From the NCBI GenBank assembly GCA_025454275.1, contig JALOOS010000016.1, positions 1 through 21,949 of the forward strand: a DNA stretch of 21,949 nucleotides. Direction: 5' to 3'. Positions 14,140-21,475 of the stretch are shown here, piece after piece (within the stretch, counting starts at the first letter, position 1; each line of letters opens with the position of its first letter). The notes under the pieces are model-generated. The model saw nothing but the letters and a program-made list of their open reading frames with translations, ran no database searches and was not told the origin of the DNA. The stretch is from Desulfobacterales bacterium. GTDB lineage: Bacteria > Desulfobacterota > Desulfobacteria > Desulfobacterales > SpSt-501. The translations under genes and the position numbers were made by a program.

Positions 14140-15402
14140 ATGAAACGAAACGGACTGAAGTCGCTGGTCATGGCGGCGCTGCTCATGGGAGTCTTCGCCG
14201 TTGCCGCTCCCGCAGGGGCTGCCGACACGGTGAAACTCGGCGTCATGTTTTCCACGACCGGACCCGGGGCGGTCATCGGCGTGGGCCAGATGGAAGGGGC
14301 CAAGATGGCCATCGAGGAGATCAACAAAGCCGGCGGAGTTTCCATCGGCGGCAAAAAGATGAAGCTCGAGGGTGTTTTCCGCGACGACGAGACCAACCCC
14401 CAGGTGGCGGTGGGCCGCTTCAAGGAGATCGTGAAGGACCAGGGCGCCACCGCGCTGGTCGGCGGGACCTTCGGCAACGTCTCCATGGCCCTCAACGAGG
14501 AGGCCAAGAAATCGGGCACCTTCTTCATGGCCACCAACGGCGTTCCGGAGGGGTTTTTCAAAAAGGAGGTGAAAGCGCCCACCTCGCTTTGCATCGTCGC
14601 CGCCTCCGAATGGGCCGGCCGCGGGGCCGCCGCCTACATGGCCGACCAGATGAAAGCCAAGCGCATCGCCTGCTTCATGCCCGACTACGCCATCGGCAAA
14701 GGGACGATGAAGGGTTTCGAGGAGGTGATCAAGGCACGCCCGGGAGTCGAGTACACCGCCATCTGGCACCCGGTCCAGAGCCCGGACATGACCAGCTATC
14801 TCATCAAGGCGCTCGAGTTCAACCCTGATGTCATTTTCGTAGGTTCCTGGGGCGGGGATGCGGTCAACGCCCTGAAACAGGCGTTGGAGACGGGCGCCGC
14901 CAAGAAGGCGCCCCTCTTTCACTTCTGGTTGATGAACGCTTTCGCCACCGGCATCCCGGCCAACGCCATGCAGGGGGTTAAGGGCCAGATGTTCTGGTAC
15001 CATGACATGCGCGGGTTCAAGGACGCCGAGGTGGTCGCCGCCTCCGAGGAGTTTGTGAAAAAATGGATGGCGAGCCACAGCGAGCCGCCCGATCCATACG
15101 CCATGAGCACCTACTACGGAGTTATGGAAACCGTCCGCGCGATGGAGCTGTCCAAGTCGACCGACCCCGAAAAGATGGTCGCCGCCCTGATGGCCAATCC
15201 GAATTGGAAGGGCGCCAAGGGGCCGGCTACGTGGCGCAAGGACGGGGCCTGCATCTACAAGTACTCCACCTGGATCGTGGAGGGCAAGGGGGAGGCCGAG
15301 CGCACGAGCGACCGCTACCCGGCGAAGTTCGACTTTGCCAGGATCGTCGATGTCTATGCCGGCGACGCCTTCGTGCCGCCGCTGAGCGCCCTGGGATGGT
15401 AG
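14140..15402 (+). CDS. branched-chain amino acid-type ABC transporter, substrate-binding protein
   Basis: A 420-residue periplasmic binding protein. The first 28 residues are a classic signal peptide (KR start, hydrophobic core, AGAA cleavage region). The mature part is a type I binding fold (Peripla_BP_6/LivK-like) opening with VKLGVMFSTTGPGA and containing the family's GPGAVIGVGQMEGAKMAIEEI and VALVGGT-like segments. No lipobox Cys is present, so it should be soluble. Such proteins bind branched-chain amino acids, but also amides, urea and aromatic or dicarboxylic acids; given the operon, an organic acid is at least as likely as an amino acid. GGAGG precedes the ATG. It is followed by the four other transporter subunits after a strong stem-loop. 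Confidence 0.9.
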   Translation: MKRNGLKSLVMAALLMGVFAVAAPAGAADTVKLGVMFSTTGPGAVIGVGQMEGAKMAIEEINKAGGVSIGGKKMKLEGVFRDDETNPQVAVGRFKEIVKDQGATALVGGTFGNVSMALNEEAKKSGTFFMATNGVPEGFFKKEVKAPTSLCIVAASEWAGRGAAAYMADQMKAKRIACFMPDYAIGKGTMKGFEEVIKARPGVEYTAIWHPVQSPDMTSYLIKALEFNPDVIFVGSWGGDAVNALKQALETGAAKKAPLFHFWLMNAFATGIPANAMQGVKGQMFWYHDMRGFKDAEVVAASEEFVKKWMASHSEPPDPYAMSTYYGVMETVRAMELSKSTDPEKMVAALMANPNWKGAKGPATWRKDGACIYKYSTWIVEGKGEAERTSDRYPAKFDFARIVDVYAGDAFVPPLSALGW

Positions 15403-15418
15403 AGATCCTTCCGGGAAT

Positions 15419-15454
15419 GGGTGATGCCGGCGTCCTCGGGCGCCGGCGTCACCC
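15419..15454 (+). other. strong stem-loop between binding-protein and ATPase genes
   Basis: The segment 15419-15432 (GGGTGATGCCGGCG) pairs with 15441-15454 over an 8-nt loop: 14 pairs with one G-T wobble. There is no T-run. Placed 16 nt after the binding-protein stop, it resembles intercistronic hairpins such as that after malE, which protect the upstream message and lower expression of the downstream membrane subunits. Confidence 0.55.
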
Positions 15455-15486
15455 GCACCCCGCGTTGCGCAGAGAAAGTCCGTCTC

Positions 15487-16251
15487 ATGACCGAGTTGAT
15501 TGCCGCCCGCGGTCTGACGAAACGGTTCGACAGTCTCGCCGCCGTTCATGAGGTCGATTTCCGGGTCAACGCGGGCCAGACCTCCGGAATCATCGGGCCG
15601 AACGGCTCGGGCAAAACCACGCTCTTCAACCTTCTCTCGGGATATTTCACACCGACGGCGGGCGTCATCTCCTTTCAAGGCCGGGACATCACGCAGGCGC
15701 CGCCGCACGCACGGGTCGCGCTGGGGATCGCGCGTACCTTTCAGCTGGTTTCGGTGTTCACCTCCCTCACGGTGTGGGAAAATCTGGTCCTTGCCAATCT
15801 CCGCTTCCAGCCCGGCGAAACATCGCCCGGCCGCTTTTTTTTCCGCACGGCACGCCGCGCCCGGATCCTCGCCGAGTGCGCCAAGGCGCTCGAGTGGGTC
15901 GGGCTGGCCGACCAGGCAGGCGCGGGAGTGGACGAGCTGTCCTATGGCGACAAGCGCATGCTGGAAATCGGCATCGTCGCGTCCCTGAAACCCCGCCTGT
16001 TGCTCTTGGATGAACCGCTTGCCGGCCTGAGCGACCACGAGATCGGCCGCGTGGTGGATATGATCCAGGGAATCCGCAAGCGGGTCACCGTGGTGATCAT
16101 CGAGCATAAAATTTCAAAAATCGTGGATCTCGTGGAGCGTCTGAGCGTCATGAACGAGGGCCGTCTGATCTGCGAGGGCTCGCCGGACGACGTGCTCTGC
16201 AACCCACAGGTCCGGGAGTGCTACTGGGGCAAGGAGGGCGAGGCGTGCTAG
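15487..16251 (+). CDS. livG: branched-chain-type ABC transporter ATP-binding protein (LivG-like)
   Basis: A 254-residue ATPase. Walker A is at 37-45 (GPNGSGKTT), the Q-loop at FQ near 85-86, the signature at 151-157 reads LSYGDKR, Walker B is at 171-176 (LLLLDE) and the switch His is H207 in IIEHK. LSYG instead of LSGG is normal for LivG proteins. It energises uptake together with LivF and the two permeases. The ATG at 15487 is chosen by alignment to family starts; in-frame starts further up would lie in the stem-loop. The ribosome site is weak (AGAGAAAG), in keeping with lower expression than the binding protein. It overlaps the next gene by 7 bp. Transported substrate is unknown. Confidence 0.9.
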   Translation: MTELIAARGLTKRFDSLAAVHEVDFRVNAGQTSGIIGPNGSGKTTLFNLLSGYFTPTAGVISFQGRDITQAPPHARVALGIARTFQLVSVFTSLTVWENLVLANLRFQPGETSPGRFFFRTARRARILAECAKALEWVGLADQAGAGVDELSYGDKRMLEIGIVASLKPRLLLLDEPLAGLSDHEIGRVVDMIQGIRKRVTVVIIEHKISKIVDLVERLSVMNEGRLICEGSPDDVLCNPQVRECYWGKEGEAC

Positions 16252-16934
16252 AGATCAGCGATTTGCACGTTGCCTACGGCCATGCCCAAGTCATTCACGG
16301 CCTGAACCTTGTTTTGAGGCCGGGGGAGATGGTGTTCATCGTCGGCCGTAACGGGGCCGGAAAAACCACCCTGCTCAAAACCATCGCCGGTCTGATCCAA
16401 CCAGCCAAGGGCGAGATCCGCTTCGAGGGCCGTGCGGTGGCCGGGGAGCCGCCCGAAAGACTCGCCCGCGCCGGCTTCCGCTTCGTGGCCCAGGACAAAA
16501 AAGTGTTCAGCAACCTATCGGTCCGCGCCAACATTGCTCTCGCCGCCCACGGGTCCGGGACGCCCATCGAGGAGGCCTGGTCCAAGGCGATCCAGCTCTA
16601 CCCGAAGCTGGAGGAATTCAGAGCGCTTCCCGCCGGCCGGCTCTCCGGCGGCCAGAGAGAGATCCTGCTGATCGGCCGGGCGCTGGTCGGCGCTCCCCGG
16701 CTGCTGCTTATCGACGAGCCGACCGAGGGGCTCGCCGCGATCGTGATCGAGGACATTTTCAGGATTCTGAACGGCATGCGCCACACGCTCTCCTTCATCA
16801 TCGTGGAGCAGAACCTCTCGGTCGTCACCCGGCTGGCGGACCGGATCTACGTGATGAAGGAGGGGCAGATCATCCGCGAGATCGCCGACCGGAGCGAGAT
16901 CGCCGATACCGCCCAGCTGGAGACCTACTTGTGA
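16245..16934 (+). CDS. livF: branched-chain-type ABC transporter ATP-binding protein (LivF-like)
   Basis: A 229-residue ATPase, second of the LivG/LivF pair. Walker A at 34-42 (GRNGAGKTT), signature LSGGQ at 133-137, Walker B LLLIDE at 153-158, and the family's usual VEQN with Gln (189) in the H-loop position. The start is GTG at 16245, which overlaps the LivG stop by 7 bp and has AAGGAGG at 16231-16237, seven bases away; a longer in-frame ATG at 16218 has no such site. Its last bases overlap the permease start (GTGA), so the ATPase and permease genes are translationally coupled. Confidence 0.9.
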   Translation: MLEISDLHVAYGHAQVIHGLNLVLRPGEMVFIVGRNGAGKTTLLKTIAGLIQPAKGEIRFEGRAVAGEPPERLARAGFRFVAQDKKVFSNLSVRANIALAAHGSGTPIEEAWSKAIQLYPKLEEFRALPAGRLSGGQREILLIGRALVGAPRLLLIDEPTEGLAAIVIEDIFRILNGMRHTLSFIIVEQNLSVVTRLADRIYVMKEGQIIREIADRSEIADTAQLETYL

Positions 16935-17953
16935 AGCCCACCGACGGATTTTTCTGCCGCGGCATCCGGCCCGCATCGCCTTGGGGGTTGGGGCGGGAGC
17001 TCGCGCTGATCGCCGCCGCGCTGTTCCTGTTGAGTCTCGTCATCAAGGTGCACTGGATGACGGACTTCATTATCTTCATCATCTTTGTGCTCAGCTTCGA
17101 CCTGCTCTACGGCTACATGGGCCGCCTCAGCTTCGGCCACATGCTCTACTTCGGCACCGGCGCCTACGGCACGGCGCTGTGGCTAGTCTATGGCGGGAAA
17201 GACCCGCTAGCCGCCCTGGCGGTCGGGTTGGTGGCCGCGGCGGCCCTGGCGGCGGTGCTTGGGTTGATCGTCATGCGCACGCACGGGGCCTCTTTTGCCC
17301 TGATCAACATGGCGTTCAATGAAATAGGTCATTTCGTGGTCCAGTCGCCGCTGGCCGGCCTCACCCACGGTGAGGACGGTTTGAGCTGCTCGGCCGGCAA
17401 GCTTTTCGGCGTGATCAATTTCTACAAGGATGAGTGGGCGTTCGTCGTCACGGCGGCCACCCTTCTGGCCGTGTTCGCGCTGCTGCGGGTGCTGACCTCC
17501 TCTCCCTACGGACTCCTGGTGCGCTCGATCAAGGAAAACGAGAAGCGGGTCAAATTCCTGGGTTTCAGCACCTTCCGCTACAAATGGGTCACTTTCGTCA
17601 TCGCTTCCACGGTGGCGGCACTGGCCGGCGGGATGTTCACTCTGGTGCAGGGATTCGTCAGCCCGCGGGTGATCAGCCCCTTCGGCAATGTGGACGTTAT
17701 TTTCGCGGTCCTCATCGGCGGGGCCGGGGGGCTCTATGGCGCGCTGATCGGCGGCATGGTGTTCATGTTGATCAAGAATTTTTTGCCCGTGATGATCCCG
17801 GAGCTGTCGAAGCTGCTGAACGTCAAGCTGCCTCAGTGGGAAATGTGGCTGGGGATCGTGCTGCTAATCGTGGTCTTCTCGGTTCGGAAGGGCATCGTGG
17901 GCACCATCCGCGCTCAGTGGCAGGCCCGACGGCCTTCAGGGAGCCCGACATGA
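16931..17953 (+). CDS. livM: branched-chain-type ABC transporter permease (LivM-like)
   Basis: A 340-residue inner-membrane permease with about 8-9 hydrophobic helices. Family motifs are visible: FDLLYGYMGRLSFGHMLYFG near the start, the cytoplasmic loop YGLLVRSIKENEKRVKFLGF that contacts the ATPase, and GGAGGLYGALIGG near the end. It forms the channel with LivH. The GTG start at 16931 overlaps the LivF stop in a GTGA junction, and its stop overlaps the next start in an ATGA junction. Confidence 0.9.
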   Translation: MKPTDGFFCRGIRPASPWGLGRELALIAAALFLLSLVIKVHWMTDFIIFIIFVLSFDLLYGYMGRLSFGHMLYFGTGAYGTALWLVYGGKDPLAALAVGLVAAAALAAVLGLIVMRTHGASFALINMAFNEIGHFVVQSPLAGLTHGEDGLSCSAGKLFGVINFYKDEWAFVVTAATLLAVFALLRVLTSSPYGLLVRSIKENEKRVKFLGFSTFRYKWVTFVIASTVAALAGGMFTLVQGFVSPRVISPFGNVDVIFAVLIGGAGGLYGALIGGMVFMLIKNFLPVMIPELSKLLNVKLPQWEMWLGIVLLIVVFSVRKGIVGTIRAQWQARRPSGSPT

Positions 17954-18786
17954 TCCAGACCATCGTATACGGCTTCACCATCGGCGCCATCCTCTATTTT
18001 TTTTCGATCGGGTTGGCCCTGACCTTCGGCACCATGCACATCATCAATTTTGCGCACGGCATGGTCTACGCGCTGGGAGTCTACCTCTTCATCAGCTTCC
18101 TGAAGGCCTTGGGCAACTCCTTCCTACTCTCGCTAGCCGCCAGCGTAATCGTAATGCTGCCGGTGGCCTATATCGTGGAACGCTTTGTCATCCGGCGGCT
18201 CTACGGCGAAAGCCTTGATTATGCCATCATTGCCACCTATGGTGTGCTTCTAATCGGAACCGATCTGATCAAACTGGTATGGGGGACCACGCCCTACCCG
18301 GTGAACGACCCGATCGGCCTTGCCGTTCCCCTGGCCGGGTTGGACCTGCCGTTCTATCGCATCCTCATCGTCATCAGCGCCGTGCTGCTGTTTCTGGCGC
18401 TGCGGCTTTTTTTCAAGCGATCGATCATCGGCCAGATCGTCATCGCCGCCCTGGAGGACAGCGACGGGGTGCGCTGTTTGGGGCTTGACGTCAACCGCTA
18501 TTTCAGCATCATCTTCGTCCTGGGAAGCGCCTTGGCCGTTCTGGGCGGCATTCTCTATGCGCCGATATCGACGGCGGAGCCCTACATGGGTTTCCACATC
18601 CTGCTCTTGGCCTTCGCCGTGGTAATCGTGGGCGGCATGGGCAACATCAACGGCACCTTTGCCGCCGCCATGGTCCTCGGCATGGTGATGGCCGTCACCG
18701 GACGCATCTGGTCCCAGGCGGCCACCACCATGGTTTTCGTCGTGATGGCCCTGGTGCTCATTTTCCGACCGATGGAATCCGACTGA
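17950..18786 (+). CDS. livH: branched-chain-type ABC transporter permease (LivH-like)
   Basis: A 278-residue inner-membrane permease. It has the LivH pattern: GLALTFGTMHIINFAHG near residues 20-40, eight or so hydrophobic helices, the ATPase-contact loop IAALEDSDGVRCLGLDVNRY, and VIVGGMGNINGTFAAA in the C-terminal quarter. The start codon overlaps the LivM stop (ATGA). The importer is complete: binding protein, two ATPases, two permeases. The gene order binding protein-G-F-M-H differs from the E. coli liv operon. Confidence 0.9.
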   Translation: MIQTIVYGFTIGAILYFFSIGLALTFGTMHIINFAHGMVYALGVYLFISFLKALGNSFLLSLAASVIVMLPVAYIVERFVIRRLYGESLDYAIIATYGVLLIGTDLIKLVWGTTPYPVNDPIGLAVPLAGLDLPFYRILIVISAVLLFLALRLFFKRSIIGQIVIAALEDSDGVRCLGLDVNRYFSIIFVLGSALAVLGGILYAPISTAEPYMGFHILLLAFAVVIVGGMGNINGTFAAAMVLGMVMAVTGRIWSQAATTMVFVVMALVLIFRPMESD

Positions 18787-18796
18787 GGAGGGCTCG

Positions 18797-19195
18797 ATGC
18801 TCAAGGGGATCGGCCACATCGCACTCACGGTGAGCAAGATCGAGGAAGTGGTGGCGGCGCTCTGCGGGGCGCTCGGAGCCGCCCCGCCGCCGATCCGGGA
18901 GATCCCGGAGCGCCAGGTGAAGGTGGCGTTGGTGGAGATGGGAAATCTGCAGCTCGAAATCCTGGAGGATACCTCCACCGACGGGTTTATCGCCCGCCAC
19001 ACTGCCGTGCACGGCAACGCCATCCACCATTTCTGTATTCTCAGCGACGACCTCGAGGCAGATTTGGCGGGCCTGGAACTGAAGCGGGTTCCGCTGATGG
19101 ACCGCCGGCCGCGGATGGGGGTGCGTGGCAAGCGGATCGCTTTTATCTCACCGGAATTGCTGAACGGCATACCGATCGAACTATCAGAGCCTTAA
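18797..19195 (+). CDS. VOC-superfamily protein, methylmalonyl-CoA epimerase-like
   Basis: A 132-residue protein of the vicinal-oxygen-chelate (glyoxalase) fold with two beta-alpha-beta-beta-beta modules. The C-terminal half follows methylmalonyl-CoA epimerase: HHF then a DD pair, a Gly-rich GVRGKRIAFISPE segment, and IPIELSEP at the end. Candidate metal ligands are H7, E54, H77 or H78, and E129; the second position is Glu where characterised epimerases use Gln, a difference that could reflect another substrate. An epimerase would fit a pathway that makes a branched acyl-CoA such as methylmalonyl-CoA or ethylmalonyl-CoA, but no mutase gene is visible in the window. GAGGAGG lies just before the ATG, 10 bp after LivH. 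Confidence 0.8.
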   Translation: MLKGIGHIALTVSKIEEVVAALCGALGAAPPPIREIPERQVKVALVEMGNLQLEILEDTSTDGFIARHTAVHGNAIHHFCILSDDLEADLAGLELKRVPLMDRRPRMGVRGKRIAFISPELLNGIPIELSEP

Positions 19196-19219
19196 CCCAT
19201 ATAGCGGAGGATTAACGCC

Positions 19220-21094
19220 ATGAAAGGGGTATGGAACAAAATACTCAACGTCGATCTCACCGAAAAGAGCGCTACCACCGAACACGTTCCGGATGACGTG
19301 TACGCGTATTTCCTTGGCGGTGAGGGGCTGGCCGCTTGGGTTTTACACAAGGAATGTCCCCGCGGCACCACCGCCTTCGATCCGGCCAACCGCTTGACCT
19401 TCGCCGTCGGACCGATGCAGGGCATCAAGCAAAGCGGCGCCGCCAAGTGGGCGGTCGGCGGGATCTCGCCGTCCATCAACATGAACGCCGGCTCGGCCAT
19501 TACCCATGCCTTCGGAATCGAAATGAAGCAGGCAGGCTATGATGCGATCGTGGTCCACGGTCGTGCGGAAAAACCCGTATACATCGTCATCGACGATGAC
19601 AAGGTCCGTATCAAGGATGCCGCGCGGGTGTGGGGTAAGGACGCCTACGAGGCCCACGACCTCATCCAGGAGAAGGAAGGGGAGCGGTTTGAGGTGGTCA
19701 CCACCGGCCTGGCCGGAGAACGCCTGGTCCGGTACGCCAACTTCCAGACCGCCCACAAATCGTTTGCCGGCCGCTGCGGCTTCGGTGCGGTCATGGGATC
19801 CAAACTGCTGAAGGGTATCGCCGTGCGCGGAAGTCAAACCTGCCCGATCGCCGATCCGAAGGCCAACGACGCCCTCAACAAGGCGATCAACAAACGCCTG
19901 GCAGCGGTGAACGCGTCCAAGCCCGAACAGTTCCGGATCTCCCACCTCGGCACCGCCATGGCGACCGCGCTTTTCGCACCCCAGGGCAACCTGCCGGTTA
20001 AAAACTACCGACTCGCCTCCCATCCGGAAGGTGAAGCCAATCTGGGCGGTCAGTCCTACGTCGAAAAATTGAACGCCAAACCCTGGCCGTGCCGCTATTG
20101 CGTCATTAAATGCCACAACAAATGCGAGGTCAAACACGGGCCATACGCGTACAAGGGCAAAGGGCCCGAATACGAGTCCTTTGCGATGATGGGCTTCAAC
20201 CTTTTGATCGACGACCAGGAAGCGGTGGCCTATGCCGGGGAACTGGCCAACCGCTACTCGATGGACACGATTTCCTTGGGGGGGGTCCTCGCCTGGGCGA
20301 TGGAATCTTATGAAAAGGGCGTTCTCACATCGGCAGACACCTACGGCATAGATCTCGTCTGGGGCAACGCCTCCGCCATGGTGGAGATGGTCAAGAAGAT
20401 AGGCGAGCGGGCACCGGGCCTAGGATACCTGCTGGGGGAGGGATGTAAAATCGCCTCCGAACGTATCGGGCATGGCTCCGAGCAGTGGGCCATCCAGATG
20501 AAAGGCCAGGAGATTGCCGCCCACAACTGGCGTGCTCAATACATCTCCGCGCTGAACTATTGCACCGGCGTTGCTTCGGGTCCGAACCACGAGCGCGGCA
20601 ACTCCCAGCATATCTGGGTCGGGCATATCCTGCTGCCGGAATGGGGCATCGACCACGTGGAGAACGCGGAGCGCTGGTCCTGGGAAAAGGCTGCGGAGCG
20701 AAATGCCAAATTCCACGACTACTGCAATGTCATCAACTCTGCCGTGCACTGCAAGTTCCAGGAATTCGCAAGCTACAATCTGACCGACTTGCTGGGGACC
20801 ATCAACACCTGCACCGGTCTGAACTGGAGCCAAGAGGAGATGCGCCGCTGCGGGGAGCGGATCACCAACCTGCAGAAGCAGCTCAACATCCGCTACGGTT
20901 GGAAAACGGTCGACGACTTCAGCTATCCCAGGCGTTTCATGGAACCCGTGAGCGAGGGAGTGGCCGCCGGAAAGATACCGACCGGTTTGGAGGATGCCAT
21001 TGTCGACTACTACCGGTACCGGGGCTGGGACGACGGGGGCTATCCGACAGCGGCCAAGCTCAAAGAGCTCGGAATGGAAACCATTCCGGGCTGA
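19220..21094 (+). CDS. aldehyde:ferredoxin oxidoreductase family (tungsten-pterin) enzyme
   Basis: A 624-residue member of the AOR family, which oxidises aldehydes to acids with a bis-tungstopterin and one [4Fe-4S] cluster, reducing ferredoxin; some members reduce acids or aromatic acyl-CoAs instead. The cluster ligands are C291, C294 and C298 (CRYCVIKC) and C511 (HCKF), closely matching the spacing of the Pyrococcus enzyme (288, 291, 295, 494). Pterin-contact regions include GPMQGI..SGAAKWAVGG and GRCGFGAVMGSK (Cys where the family often has Gly) in the N half and TGVASGPNHERG in the C half. GGAGGA precedes the ATG, 24 bp after the VOC gene. The ThiS/MoaD-like gene downstream fits cofactor supply. 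BamB-like benzoyl-CoA reductase is less likely, since no Bam partner genes are here. Confidence 0.9.
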   Translation: MKGVWNKILNVDLTEKSATTEHVPDDVYAYFLGGEGLAAWVLHKECPRGTTAFDPANRLTFAVGPMQGIKQSGAAKWAVGGISPSINMNAGSAITHAFGIEMKQAGYDAIVVHGRAEKPVYIVIDDDKVRIKDAARVWGKDAYEAHDLIQEKEGERFEVVTTGLAGERLVRYANFQTAHKSFAGRCGFGAVMGSKLLKGIAVRGSQTCPIADPKANDALNKAINKRLAAVNASKPEQFRISHLGTAMATALFAPQGNLPVKNYRLASHPEGEANLGGQSYVEKLNAKPWPCRYCVIKCHNKCEVKHGPYAYKGKGPEYESFAMMGFNLLIDDQEAVAYAGELANRYSMDTISLGGVLAWAMESYEKGVLTSADTYGIDLVWGNASAMVEMVKKIGERAPGLGYLLGEGCKIASERIGHGSEQWAIQMKGQEIAAHNWRAQYISALNYCTGVASGPNHERGNSQHIWVGHILLPEWGIDHVENAERWSWEKAAERNAKFHDYCNVINSAVHCKFQEFASYNLTDLLGTINTCTGLNWSQEEMRRCGERITNLQKQLNIRYGWKTVDDFSYPRRFMEPVSEGVAAGKIPTGLEDAIVDYYRYRGWDDGGYPTAAKLKELGMETIPG

Positions 21095-21109
21095 TATCCT
21101 CAATTCCAG

Positions 21110-21120
21110 AAGTATGACCA
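21110..21120 (+). promoter_or_regulatory. second partial match to the FadR-type operator core
   Basis: AAGTATGACCA shares the 7-bp core GTATGAC with the operator at 9771-9781 and fits TNGTNNNACNA except for its first base. It lies in the 89-bp gap after the AOR gene, the largest gap late in the operon. No promoter hexamers are evident beside it, so it may be chance. Confidence 0.2.
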
Positions 21121-21183
21121 TCGCGCGGCGGCCGCGGCGCCGACAACCCAGCGGCGGCTGCCTCAGCACAAGGTAATTCTGCC

Positions 21184-21429
21184 ATGAAAATTACTCTCAA
21201 CGGCACCCCCCTGGAGATCGAGCCGGAAACCCGGCTGATCGCCCTGGTCGATCAACTGGAGGAGCGGGTCAAGAACGATCCGATGATCATCAGCCTGATC
21301 CAAAAAACAGGTAAGAGCAACCTGCTGTTCATTCTCAACGGAGCGGTCGTCAAAGCCGAGGACCTCCCCACGATCGAAATTCAGGAAGGAGACGACCTGC
21401 GCTATGTTCATCCCTTCTTCGGCGGATGA
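21184..21429 (+). CDS. ThiS/MoaD-like ubiquitin-fold sulfur carrier
   Basis: An 81-residue beta-grasp protein ending in Gly-Gly, the tail that is adenylated and thiocarboxylated in MoaD and ThiS. The LFILNGAVVKAEDLPTIEIQEGDDLRYVHPFFGG portion has the family's final strand and tail; residues about 20-45 hold a helix longer than usual. MoaD-type proteins supply sulfur for the pterin dithiolene, and MoaD-like genes are a known accompaniment to AOR genes (for example in Aromatoleum). That makes a dedicated role in maturing the upstream tungsto-enzyme the best guess. The ribosome site is a modest AAGG. No MoeB/MoaE gene follows before the window end, so the activating enzyme must be elsewhere. Confidence 0.8.
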   Translation: MKITLNGTPLEIEPETRLIALVDQLEERVKNDPMIISLIQKTGKSNLLFILNGAVVKAEDLPTIEIQEGDDLRYVHPFFGG

Positions 21430-21475
21430 ACCCGGTCTGCGAGAGCGGAACCCAACTCGATAAGGAGCAATCAAA

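Noticed and set aside
15421..15486. Longer LivG start within the intergenic region
   Set aside because: The added residues would be encoded by the stem-loop and do not resemble LivG N termini; the ATG at 15487 matches the family start.
14122..16107. A 661-codon open frame on the minus strand opposite the transporter genes
   Set aside because: It spans the binding-protein and LivG genes in antisense, has no domain and no ribosome site, and is explained by codon bias.
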